DNA from: Paucibacter sp. PLA-PC-4
GTDB taxonomy: Bacteria > Pseudomonadota > Gammaproteobacteria > Burkholderiales > Burkholderiaceae_C
Assembly (NCBI RefSeq): GCF_026241155.1
Contig: NZ_JAPFGP010000001.1
Coordinates: 248,001 to 312,000, forward strand
DNA length: 64,000 nt
Reading direction: 5' to 3'
Below the pieces are notes generated by a model that was not told the DNA's origin, did not search any database, and was given only the letters and a program-made list of their open reading frames with translations. Positions 31,246 through 40,161 of this stretch are shown one piece after another. The stretch's first letter is position 1; each line of letters opens with the position of its first letter. A program made the translations under genes and the position numbers.

Positions 31246-33631
31246 TGCCATCGAGCGGCCCTTGCGGGTGCAGATCGTCGAGGACGAGCGCATCGTCGCG
31301 CTGGACCTGCGCAGCGGGCTGGAGCAACTGGGTTTCGAGGTGGTGGGCATTGCGGCCAACGAGCCCGAGGCGGTCAGGCTGGCGACCTCGACTGTGCCGG
31401 ACCTGGTGCTGATGGACATCCACCTGGACCGTGGCAGCGACGGCATCGATGCGGCGCGTCAGATCCGCGAGCTGTTGGCCGTGCCGGTGATCTTTCTGAC
31501 CGCCTATGGCGAGCCCGAGACGCTCAAGCGCGCGGCGCTGGCCGCACCCTATGGTTATCTGCTCAAGCCCTTCGAGCTGCGCGAGCTCAATGCCACCGTT
31601 TGCATGGCGATGGCGCGGCGCCGCGAGGAGATCAAGACCGAGAAGGCCGAGCGCCGGCTGCTGCTAGCGCTGGAGTCGGCCCGCCTGTCGGTGCTGGAGT
31701 TGGAGAGCGCCGGCGGCGGCGCGCTGCGCTGGAGCGGCCATGGCCTGGGCAGCGAGCTGGGGCCGCTGGGCCAGGCCATGAGCATTGCAGAGCTGCGCCA
31801 GCACCTGGACCCCACGGCGGGGCAGGCGCTGGACGAGCTGCTGCAACAGGGCCGGCCGATGGACATGGTGTGCCGCTGGCAGGCCGGGTCGGGCGCGTCG
31901 CGCTGGATGGAGATCCATGCGCGCCGTTTCGAGGCCGATCAGTTGGTGATGGGCATGCTGCGCGATGTCACTGAGCGCATCGAGGGCGAGACCCGACTGC
32001 GCCAGGCCTTGGTGGTTTTCGATGCCACTGACGAGGCTATTCTCTTTCTCGATGCCGACTGCCTCGTGCTCAGCTGCAATCCGGCATTCAGCGCGATGAC
32101 GGGTTGGGCCGAGGCCGAGGTGCAGGGTCGTGCGCCGGAGAGTTTTTTGTATGCGCGCCGCCATGGCGACCACATGGACTGGCCGGCGCGGACCCAGCGC
32201 CAGGGCGAGGTGACCTGCATGCGGCGCGACGGCAGCACCTTCCCGGCCTTGGAACATTTATGCGCGGTGCTCGACGCCCAGGGCCAGGCCAGCCATCATG
32301 TGCTGAGCTTCTCCGACATCAGCGAGATCCGCGACACCCAGTTCAAGTTACAGCATCTGGCCCTGCACGACCCGCTGACCGGCCTGGGCAACCGCCTGCA
32401 TCTGCAGGAAGCCTTGCAGGCCCATATCGTCTCGGGCGGCGCGCCGCTGGGTCTGATCTTCATCGACCTGGACGGCTTCAAGACCATCAACGATACGCTC
32501 GGCCACGACTGCGGCGACGAGCTGCTGAAGGCGCTGGCCGCGCGGCTGAAAAGCCTGCTGCGCCGCGAGGACGTCGCGATCCGGCTGGGCGGCGACGAGT
32601 TCGTCGTGCTGATGAGTCACGCATCCCGCGCAGTCGATGCGCTGGCGCTGGCGGCCAAGCTGCTGGCCGCTATCGCCAAGCCGGTGTCGCTGCAGTCCCA
32701 GGTGGTCTGCGTCACCGCCAGCGCCGGCGTGGCGCTGTGGCCCGAGCATGTCTGCAGCCCGCATGCGTTGCTGAAGGCGGCCGATGCGGCGATGTACGAG
32801 GCCAAGTCCCGCGGCCGCAACCGTGCCGCTCTGTATGAGCATTCGCAGGCCGAGGAGGCCAATGAGCAGCTGCGCATAGAGCAGGGCCTGCGCCAGGCCC
32901 TGGAGCGCTGCGAGCTTTTGCTGCACTGGCAGCCGGTGGTCGAGATGCGCAGCGGCCGCATACTCGGCGCCGAGGCCTTGCTGCGCTGGCAGCACCCCCA
33001 GCTCGGCGCGGTTGCGCCCAACCGCTTCATCCCGGTGGCCGAGACCACCGGCCTGATAGTGCCCATCGGTGCTTGGGTGCTGGACCAGGCCTGCGCGCAG
33101 GCGGCGGTCTGGGCGAGGCTGTGGCCAGAGCTGCGGGTGGCGGTCAATGTGTCGGTGCGGCAGTTTGAGCAGGACGATGTGCCGGCGCTGGTGCGCGACG
33201 CCTTGCAGCGCCACCGGCTTGATCCCGGCTGCCTGGAGATCGAGGTGACTGAGAGCCTGTTCGGCAACACGCTGGCGCTGCGCCATATGCTGGTCGAGCT
33301 GCGGGCGCTGGGCGTGCATATCGCGCTGGACGATTTCGGAACCGGCTACTCTTCGCTAGGGCAGCTGAAGACCCTACCGCTGGACCGGCTCAAGATCGAC
33401 CGCTGTTTCGTCGCCGACCTGACGCCCGACAGCGACAGCCATGCCATCGTGCAGACCATCGTCACGCTGGCTCACAGCCTGAAGCTGGCGCTGACAGCTG
33501 AGGGCGTCGAGAACGAGGTGCAGCGTCAGATCCTGCTGGGCCTGGGTGCAGGCGACGCGCAGGGCTGGTTGTTCCACCGGGCGATGCCGGCCGATCAGTT
33601 CGCAGCCCTGCTGCGCAGCCCGGCCCGGTAG
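31238..33631 (+). CDS. REC-PAS-GGDEF-EAL cyclic-di-GMP turnover regulator
   Basis: A 797-residue protein. The receiver (about 8-125) has an intact phospho-Asp in LVLMDIHLD and Lys in YLLKPF. One or two PAS-type regions (about 140-360) follow. The GGDEF domain has the canonical active site RLGGDEFVVL and an inhibitory RxxD site (RRED) five residues before it. The EAL domain keeps EALLRW, an asparagine in VNVSVRQF, VTESLF, DDFGTGYSSL, LKIDRCFV and EGVEN, so it should be active. Both synthesis and breakdown of c-di-GMP are therefore possible, with phosphorylation by the overlapping HisKA_2 kinase likely selecting between them. Confidence 0.94.
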   Translation: MFDAIERPLRVQIVEDERIVALDLRSGLEQLGFEVVGIAANEPEAVRLATSTVPDLVLMDIHLDRGSDGIDAARQIRELLAVPVIFLTAYGEPETLKRAALAAPYGYLLKPFELRELNATVCMAMARRREEIKTEKAERRLLLALESARLSVLELESAGGGALRWSGHGLGSELGPLGQAMSIAELRQHLDPTAGQALDELLQQGRPMDMVCRWQAGSGASRWMEIHARRFEADQLVMGMLRDVTERIEGETRLRQALVVFDATDEAILFLDADCLVLSCNPAFSAMTGWAEAEVQGRAPESFLYARRHGDHMDWPARTQRQGEVTCMRRDGSTFPALEHLCAVLDAQGQASHHVLSFSDISEIRDTQFKLQHLALHDPLTGLGNRLHLQEALQAHIVSGGAPLGLIFIDLDGFKTINDTLGHDCGDELLKALAARLKSLLRREDVAIRLGGDEFVVLMSHASRAVDALALAAKLLAAIAKPVSLQSQVVCVTASAGVALWPEHVCSPHALLKAADAAMYEAKSRGRNRAALYEHSQAEEANEQLRIEQGLRQALERCELLLHWQPVVEMRSGRILGAEALLRWQHPQLGAVAPNRFIPVAETTGLIVPIGAWVLDQACAQAAVWARLWPELRVAVNVSVRQFEQDDVPALVRDALQRHRLDPGCLEIEVTESLFGNTLALRHMLVELRALGVHIALDDFGTGYSSLGQLKTLPLDRLKIDRCFVADLTPDSDSHAIVQTIVTLAHSLKLALTAEGVENEVQRQILLGLGAGDAQGWLFHRAMPADQFAALLRSPAR

Positions 33632-33732
33632 TCGCCCGCTGTGCTCGGCCACGGGGTCGGTGGTATGGTGCGCGGCGTGCAAAAAAATCAGAACAAGGCG
33701 GCACGCCGAATCGCTTACAGGGACCGAACCGA

Positions 33733-34368
33733 ATGCGCATCCTCATCATCGCTGACCAAGCCCTGTTCCGGCAGGGCTTGCGGGTCTTGCTGCAGGTGCT
33801 GCGCCCGAGCGCCCGGTTGGAGGAACTGGCCAGCGTCGAGCAGTTGCTGGCCACCTCTGAGCATGAGCCCGACCTGATCCTGGTTAAGCTGGGTTGCAGC
33901 GGTAGCGCGCGTTGCGCGGCGCTACCGGTGCTGCGTCAGCGCTATGCCGCCGCGGTGCTGGTGGCGCTGTCGGATGTGCCCGATGCGGCACTGATGCGCG
34001 AGGCACTGGCCGCCGGCGCCGCCGGCTACCTGCCCGGCACGATAGACCCCAGCAGCAGCATGCAGGCGCTGCAGCAGGTGCTGGATTTGGGTGTCTACCT
34101 GCCGCCGATGCTGCTGACCGCGAAGCCGGCCAGCGCGCCGGAGCTCGCGCCAGCCGAGCGCCGCCTGCTGCAGCTGCTGCTGCAAGGCCTGCCCGAGCCG
34201 GTGCAGATGGCGCGGTTGGGTCGCAGCCTAGCCGGCTTGCGCACAGATATCTCGGCGCTGTGGGCGCGGCTGGGGGTCAGCGACCGGGTACAGGCTCTTT
34301 ATCTACTGGCCGCCCAGGGCTGGCCCGGCCTGCCGCGCTGGCACGAGGAGCTCGCTCATGGCGATTGA
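33733..34368 (+). CDS. NarL-like response regulator with degenerate (non-phosphorylatable) receiver
   Basis: A 211-residue protein with the NarL/FixJ outline: receiver at about 1-118, linker, and a short C-terminal region at about 140-200 where a LuxR-type HTH should be (LAPAERRLLQLLLQGLPE). The receiver lacks the key residues. The acidic pair is A7-D8 then Q9, the phosphoacceptor position is K52 in DLILVKLG, and the conserved lysine is missing (GYLPGTI). The HTH is also divergent. It overlaps the hybrid kinase gene by 11 bases, so translation is coupled. It probably acts independently of phosphorylation, by protein contact or a ligand. Confidence 0.75.
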   Translation: MRILIIADQALFRQGLRVLLQVLRPSARLEELASVEQLLATSEHEPDLILVKLGCSGSARCAALPVLRQRYAAAVLVALSDVPDAALMREALAAGAAGYLPGTIDPSSSMQALQQVLDLGVYLPPMLLTAKPASAPELAPAERRLLQLLLQGLPEPVQMARLGRSLAGLRTDISALWARLGVSDRVQALYLLAAQGWPGLPRWHEELAHGD

Positions 34369-36163
34369 ACGGGCGCCCGAGCAGGTCGGCGTCGATGACG
34401 CGCTGCTGCAGCTGCTGGCCCAGCAGGGCCGGCGGGTGCCGTATCCGGTCGGCCTGTCGGCGGTGGTGATCGCACTGATGGCCGGCGGCAAGGTCTCGCC
34501 CTGGTTCTCCGGCCTGTGGGTGGCCTTGGTGTTCGCGGTGCTGGCGCTGCGCTGGTGGGCGCTGGGGCGGCTGCCGCAGCTCAGCGAGGTGCCGGCCCGC
34601 CGGCGCCTGCAATGGGCGGTGGGTCTGAGCGCGCTCAACGGCGTGGTGTTCAGCGCCTCGCTGGCCTTCGCACCTTATCTGTCGGATTACCAGCGCATGG
34701 TGCAGACCATTGTGCTGCTGGGCCTTTGCGCCGGCTCGGTGGCGACTACGGCTGGCTACCTGCCAGTGCTGTTGGTCTTCATCGGCCCTGTCACGCTGGC
34801 CAATGCGCTGGCCTGGGTCAGCGGCGGCGGCGGCGTCCATGCGGTGACCTGGATCGAGCTGGTTCTGGGGGCGCTGATTCTGGGCTTTGGCTGGATTTTG
34901 GTGAGCCTGGCCCGCGACGCCTACCGTGTGTTTGTCGAGTCGGTCACCATCCGGGCCCAGCAGCTCAAGAGCAACCAGCAGCTTCGCCTGGCGCTGCAGC
35001 AGGCCGAGTCGGCGATCCGCGCTAAGACCCGCTTCTTCGCCTCGGCCAGCCATGACCTGCGCCAGCCCATGCACACGCTGTCGTTGTTCGGCGCGGCGCT
35101 GACGATGCGGCCGCTGGATGCTGCCACTGCGGACATCGCCAAGCACATGAACACCGCGCTGCGTTCGCTCGCCTCGCAGATGGACGCGCTGCTGGACATC
35201 TCCAAGCTCGATGCCCAGGTGGTGCAGGTCACAAACGAGGTGTTTTCGCTGTCGAGCTGGCTGGCGCGGCTGCAGCAGGAGTTCGCACCGGCCGCTACCC
35301 GCAAAGGCTTGAGCCTGAGCCTGGAGTGTCCGGGCGGCGCTTATGTCGAAAGCGACCCGATGCTCTTGGAGCGGGTGGTGCGCAATCTGATCGACAACGC
35401 GATCAAGTACACCCAGGCCGGCGGCGTGCGCATCACGGCCGAGCGCCAGGGCGAGCTGTGGCGCGTCGCGGTGCACGACAGCGGCGCCGGCATCGCCGAG
35501 GCGGAGATGGCACATATCTTCGAGGAGTTCTATCAGGTCGGCAATCCTGAGCGCGACCGTGCCAAGGGCCTGGGCCTGGGCCTGTCCATCGTCAGCCGCC
35601 TGGTCGATCTGCTGGACCTGCATCTGGCAGTAGACTCCAAGCTCGGTGTCGGGTCTTGCTTCAGCCTCAGCATCGCCGCGGTTGAGTCACAGGCCATGCC
35701 GGCCGCAACGCAGGCTGCGGCGGCGCAAAGCCTCCAGAACCTGCGCGTGCTGGTGATCGACGACGAGGAGCCGGTGCGGCTGGCGATGCAGACCCTGCTG
35801 GCCGGCTACGGCTGCGAGGTGGTGCTGGCCGGAAGCACCCGCGAGGCCATGGTCAAGAGCCTCAGCAATCCGCCCGATCTGCTGCTGGCCGATCTGCGCC
35901 TGCGCGGCGGCGACGACGGCATTGCCGCCGCGCGCTCGCTGCGCTCTGCCGTGCCGGGGCTGCCGGCCATCCTGATCAGCGGCGACACCGCGCCCGAGCG
36001 CTTGCGCGAGGCCCACGACGCGGGCCTGACCTTATTGCACAAGCCGGTGTCGGCAGATCAACTGGTGACCGCCATCGAGGCGGCCATGGCGGAACGAGGG
36101 AGAGCCAGAGATGCAGCAGCAGTCCAAGGACAAGCCCGGGGCGTCGCCAGTCCCGCCAGCTGA
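34358..36163 (+). CDS. Hybrid sensor histidine kinase with C-terminal receiver
   Basis: A 601-residue protein. Six or so membrane helices occupy the first 190 residues without a large periplasmic loop, so the signal may be sensed in the membrane. A coiled stretch leads to the HisKA box FFASASHDLRQPMHTLSLF, then N box NLIDNAIKYT, G1 DSGAGIAE and G2 GLGLGLSIVSRL. The C-terminal receiver (about 465-585) has IDDEEPV, phospho-Asp in LLADLRL and HKPV, all intact. The gene overlaps its neighbours at both ends: 11 bases upstream and 53 bases into the GMC/hydrolase gene downstream. It is the likely controller of that enzyme gene. Confidence 0.92.
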   Translation: MAIERAPEQVGVDDALLQLLAQQGRRVPYPVGLSAVVIALMAGGKVSPWFSGLWVALVFAVLALRWWALGRLPQLSEVPARRRLQWAVGLSALNGVVFSASLAFAPYLSDYQRMVQTIVLLGLCAGSVATTAGYLPVLLVFIGPVTLANALAWVSGGGGVHAVTWIELVLGALILGFGWILVSLARDAYRVFVESVTIRAQQLKSNQQLRLALQQAESAIRAKTRFFASASHDLRQPMHTLSLFGAALTMRPLDAATADIAKHMNTALRSLASQMDALLDISKLDAQVVQVTNEVFSLSSWLARLQQEFAPAATRKGLSLSLECPGGAYVESDPMLLERVVRNLIDNAIKYTQAGGVRITAERQGELWRVAVHDSGAGIAEAEMAHIFEEFYQVGNPERDRAKGLGLGLSIVSRLVDLLDLHLAVDSKLGVGSCFSLSIAAVESQAMPAATQAAAAQSLQNLRVLVIDDEEPVRLAMQTLLAGYGCEVVLAGSTREAMVKSLSNPPDLLLADLRLRGGDDGIAAARSLRSAVPGLPAILISGDTAPERLREAHDAGLTLLHKPVSADQLVTAIEAAMAERGRARDAAAVQGQARGVASPAS

Positions 36164-39100
36164 GGCGGCGCGCCGCTGGCTGTCCGAAGGGCTGGAGATT
36201 CTGCTGTATGAACTGCAGCAGCAGCCGCGCTCCGAGGATGGTTTCGACGTCGATGTGCTGATCGTCGGCAGTGGATATGGCGGCGCGGCCGCCGCCGCCG
36301 AGTTGTCGCGCTGCCCGGGCCAACGAATCGTCGTACTGGAGCGCGGCCGTGAGTATCTGGCGGGGCAGTTTCCCGAGCGCATGGCCGATATGCCTGGTCA
36401 TGTGCGCTTTGCGACGCCGGCCGCCGCGACGCCGTCCGGGCGCTGGGAAGGGCTGTTCGATCTGCGCCTGGGGCCTGATGTCAGCGTCGTGCTGGCCAAT
36501 GGCCTGGGCGGAGGCTCGCTGATCAATGCCGGCGTGATGGAGCCGGCGCGGCCCGAGGTGTTCACCCGATCGCCGTGGCCGCAGGCGCTGCGCCAGGATC
36601 CTGAGCAGATGAGGGCCTGGTACGAGCGCGCCGGGCGCTTGCTGGGCAGCCTGGACGGCGCGGGACTGCCTAACACGATAGACCGGCTGGCCAGCTACGC
36701 TCCCAAGCGCGCGCTGTGGTTGCGGCAGCTCGGTGATGCGGCCACGCGCCGGCCGGCCATCACGGTTGCGCTTGACGAGCAGCCGCAAAGCCCGGCCGGG
36801 CTGGACCTGAACCGCTGCATTGCCTGCGGGGACTGCGCGACGGGCTGTAACCATGGCGCCAAGCAGTCGCTGGACACCAATCTGCTGCTGCAGGCCAGGC
36901 AACGCGGCGTGCGCCTGATCAGCGGCGCCAGCGTGCTGCGGCTGGAGCGCTTGGAGGCGGAGGGCTGGATCGTGCGGGTCAACCACACCGATGAGTTCCT
37001 GCGCCGCCGCCAGCTCGAACCCTTCGCACTGCGCGCCCGCCGCGTCGTGCTGGCGGCCGGCAGCCTGGGCTCGACCGAGATCCTGATGCGCTCGCGCGCC
37101 GCGGGCCTGGCCCTGTCCGACCGGCTGGGCCATCAGTTCTCGGGCAACGGCGATGTGCTGGCCGCCGCCGTGCAGGTCCCGCAGGCGCTGGATGCGGTCG
37201 CCGACGAGGTGCAGGCGCCGAACTCGCGCAACATTGGTCCGACGATCACTGCGATGCTTGATGTGCGTGATGAGCAGGACTTTGTTGTGCAAGACTTGGC
37301 CATTCCTGGCCCGCTGCGCTGGGCCTGGGAGGAGAGCTTCGCACTGGCCGATTGCCTGGACGGCCTGGCCCGCCCGGACGACAGCAGCCACGGCGCCGAT
37401 GTCGAGTTCGACGATCCCTACACGATACGCCCCGAGGCCACGGCACGCATGCTGCCGCTTGCCATCATGGGCCTGGACAGCGCCCAGGGCCAGCTGCGCT
37501 TGCTTGAGCCCGGCGCGCTGGGCGAGGGCCTGGCCTCGGTGCACTGGCCCGAGCTGAAGGACGATGTGCGGGTGGCCGCTCGCCATGCCTGGTTGGACGC
37601 GCGGCTGCGGAGCCAGGGCGCTCGCTTGCTGGCCAATCCGCTGTGGCGGCTTCTGCCGCCCGATCTGGAGCATCTGCTGGGAGGCGCGCGTGGGCCTATG
37701 CTGACAGTGCATCCGCTGGGCGGCTGCGCGATGGCCGACCATGCGGCGCTGGGCGTGGTCAACCAATGGGGTCAGGTCTATCGCGGTCGCGCCGGTGCCG
37801 TGGTCTACGATGATCTGGTGGTGCTGGACGGTGCCATCGTGCCGAGCGCGCTGGGCATCAATCCGGCGCTGACCATCACCGCGCTGGCGCTGCGCGCGCT
37901 GGAGGCTCTGATGCGGCAATGGGGTCTGCAAGGGCAATGCCTGGCTCTGCCTAAACCTGGGCCGCGCCCGGTCTACCGCCAGGTGCCGGCCGACACGGTC
38001 CAGCCCCAGCTGCCGACCATGGCCGAGCTCCGCGAGCGCATGAGCGGCTTTGTGCGCCTGCCTGGTGCGCCGGGTTCGGGCGTGGTCTGCATGGAGCTGA
38101 CCCTGGTGTTCGAGCCGCTGGCCATACGGCAGCTGCTGCGCGCCGGCTCCGGGCGGCGGCTCAAGATCAAGCCGGGCGGCGAAAGTCGGCTGCGCCTTTT
38201 CGAGGCCCAGCTCGACCCCGATTCGCCGGGCCGCTGGATGGTGGTCAAGCCCGGCAGCCCGATCAACGGACAGACTGGCCAGGGCAAGCTCTGGATGCAT
38301 GCCGAGCGGGCCGACGCCGACGCGCTGTGGGTGGCACCGCTAGCCAGCGCCGAGTTGCTCATCTTCCACCGCCTGCCGTTGGCCGCTCGCACCCGTCGCT
38401 GCAATGCCATGCGCGCCTGGTTCCTCAACCGTGGTTGGCGCGATGCCGGCCAGGCGCTGCTGGAGCGGCTGAGCCAGAACCGGGCGCCCGAGCGCGCGCC
38501 GCGCCCGCTGTGGCAATGGGCGCGCGAGCAGTGGCGCAATGCCCGCGCGCTGGCTAGCCACGGCGGCGAGGTGCGGCTGATGGAGTACCGCCTGCAGCTC
38601 GGCGAGGCCGAGGCCACGCCGCTCTGGGCCGCAGGCCTGGCCGGTCTCGCCTTGCACGGCGCCAAGCGCATCAGCTACACGCGGCGCGGCAATCCCTGGA
38701 AGCAGCTGAGCCGGATGCGGCTGGAGAGCGGGCCGTTCTTGCCAGTCGGCCATGACATGCCGGCCGAGCTCGAGCTGGACCTGTTCTACCTTGCACGCCA
38801 GCGCGTGCCGCTGCTGCGCCTGACCCAGACCCAGGACTCGCCCAGCGCGATCCGCGATGTTGGCTCGCTGATGGCCTTTATCGCGCGGCTGATGATTGGC
38901 ATCCATGTCTGGAGTTTCCGCAAGCCCGATGCGCCGCCGCCGCGCGTGATCGAGCGCCTGCCCGGCGAGGTGCCGGGTCTGCCGCTGCCCGAGATCCAGG
39001 AGCTAGCCGCGGGCCGGCGCGGCGAGGCGGGGCTGAGTCGTCAGCCGATCACGAGCGAGGGTGCCACCGAAGTGCAGGACCAGACCCCGGTGATGCTGCG

Positions 39101-40160
39101 CCTGACCCGCTACCGTGCCGCTGAGCCCGGCGCGCGGGCGGTGCTGATGCTGCATGGCTATAGCGCCAGCGGAACCACTTTCGCCCATCACTCGGTGCAG
39201 CCCGGTCCGGCCAAGCTGCTGTGGGACGCCGGCTACGACGTCTGGTTGCTGGACATGCGCACCAGCGCCGGCATGCCCACGGCGACCCTGCCCTGGACCT
39301 TCGAGGAGGCGGCGTTCAACGACATCCCGCTGGCGGTCGACCATGTGCTGCGAGCCACCGGCCAACTGCAGCTCGATGTGCTGGCCCATTGCATGGGCTC
39401 GGTGATGCTTCACATGGCCTTGCTGGAGGAGCGCGAGCAGCCCTTCGAGCATTTCTTTGCGCTGCGCAGCCGGCTCCGCCAGAGCATTCGCCGGCTGGTG
39501 ATCTCCCAGGTCACGCCCAAGATGATCTTCTCGCCGACCAACACGCTGCGCGCCTTCATGATGCAGTATCTGCGGCCTTATCTGCCGCTGCAGCACTTCG
39601 CGTTTCGGCCTGAGGGGCCGCAAGGTCTGATGGACCAGCTGATTGACCGGTTGCTGGCCAGTCTGCCCTATCCCGATGAGGAATTCGATATCGAGAACCC
39701 GCCGTTCCCGAGCCTTCGCAAGACTCCCTGGACCGCGACCCGCCACCGCATGGACCTGCTGTACGGCCGCGACTTCGCGATCAGCAATGTCGACCAGCCA
39801 GTGTTCGATTACATCGACGACCATTTCGGCCCGCTGAATATGGACACGGTGGCTCAGGCCATCAACTTCGCGCGCAGCAATGAGATCACCGACTGGGCCG
39901 GCGCCAGCCTCTATCTGGACGATATGGCCAAGAGCCTGGCCCTGCTGCAGGCCTTTCCGGTGCTGTCGGTGCACGGCCAGGACAACGGCCTGTGCCAGAG
40001 CGAGAGCGGCGAGCTGACTGCCGACCTCTATCAACACCTGGCCCCCGGCCGTTACCGCTATCGCATGATTGCCGGCCATGGTCACCAGGACTGCCTGATC
40101 GGTCGCCATGCCGGCACCCAGGTGTTCCCGCACATCATCGCTTTCCTGAAGGAAGACTGA
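36111..40160 (+). CDS. GMC oxidoreductase (cholesterol-oxidase-like) fused to alpha/beta hydrolase
   Basis: A 1349-residue fusion. The N-terminal half has the FAD motif VLIVGSGYGGAAAAAELS (about 49-66), ANGLGGGSLINAGV, and GMC C-terminal motifs HPLGGCAMAD and GINPALTITALAL. A four-cysteine ferredoxin-like cluster C236-x2-C239-x2-C242-x3-C246 interrupts the FAD domain, as in some ChoD-type proteins. A linker domain of about 350 residues follows. The C-terminal alpha/beta hydrolase (about 990-1345) has VLMLHGYSASG and nucleophile motif AHCMGS, with Cys1094 where serine is usual, and a closing AGHGHQD His. It probably oxidises an alcohol and hydrolyses an ester in a sterol- or lipid-like substrate; the substrate is unknown. 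Confidence 0.85.
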   Translation: MQQQSKDKPGASPVPPAEAARRWLSEGLEILLYELQQQPRSEDGFDVDVLIVGSGYGGAAAAAELSRCPGQRIVVLERGREYLAGQFPERMADMPGHVRFATPAAATPSGRWEGLFDLRLGPDVSVVLANGLGGGSLINAGVMEPARPEVFTRSPWPQALRQDPEQMRAWYERAGRLLGSLDGAGLPNTIDRLASYAPKRALWLRQLGDAATRRPAITVALDEQPQSPAGLDLNRCIACGDCATGCNHGAKQSLDTNLLLQARQRGVRLISGASVLRLERLEAEGWIVRVNHTDEFLRRRQLEPFALRARRVVLAAGSLGSTEILMRSRAAGLALSDRLGHQFSGNGDVLAAAVQVPQALDAVADEVQAPNSRNIGPTITAMLDVRDEQDFVVQDLAIPGPLRWAWEESFALADCLDGLARPDDSSHGADVEFDDPYTIRPEATARMLPLAIMGLDSAQGQLRLLEPGALGEGLASVHWPELKDDVRVAARHAWLDARLRSQGARLLANPLWRLLPPDLEHLLGGARGPMLTVHPLGGCAMADHAALGVVNQWGQVYRGRAGAVVYDDLVVLDGAIVPSALGINPALTITALALRALEALMRQWGLQGQCLALPKPGPRPVYRQVPADTVQPQLPTMAELRERMSGFVRLPGAPGSGVVCMELTLVFEPLAIRQLLRAGSGRRLKIKPGGESRLRLFEAQLDPDSPGRWMVVKPGSPINGQTGQGKLWMHAERADADALWVAPLASAELLIFHRLPLAARTRRCNAMRAWFLNRGWRDAGQALLERLSQNRAPERAPRPLWQWAREQWRNARALASHGGEVRLMEYRLQLGEAEATPLWAAGLAGLALHGAKRISYTRRGNPWKQLSRMRLESGPFLPVGHDMPAELELDLFYLARQRVPLLRLTQTQDSPSAIRDVGSLMAFIARLMIGIHVWSFRKPDAPPPRVIERLPGEVPGLPLPEIQELAAGRRGEAGLSRQPITSEGATEVQDQTPVMLRLTRYRAAEPGARAVLMLHGYSASGTTFAHHSVQPGPAKLLWDAGYDVWLLDMRTSAGMPTATLPWTFEEAAFNDIPLAVDHVLRATGQLQLDVLAHCMGSVMLHMALLEEREQPFEHFFALRSRLRQSIRRLVISQVTPKMIFSPTNTLRAFMMQYLRPYLPLQHFAFRPEGPQGLMDQLIDRLLASLPYPDEEFDIENPPFPSLRKTPWTATRHRMDLLYGRDFAISNVDQPVFDYIDDHFGPLNMDTVAQAINFARSNEITDWAGASLYLDDMAKSLALLQAFPVLSVHGQDNGLCQSESGELTADLYQHLAPGRYRYRMIAGHGHQDCLIGRHAGTQVFPHIIAFLKED

Positions 40161-40161
40161 C

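Noticed and set aside
35976-38300. A 774-residue open frame on the minus strand
   Set aside because: It lies antisense to the well-supported kinase and GMC genes and has a His/Gln/Arg-biased composition without any motif.
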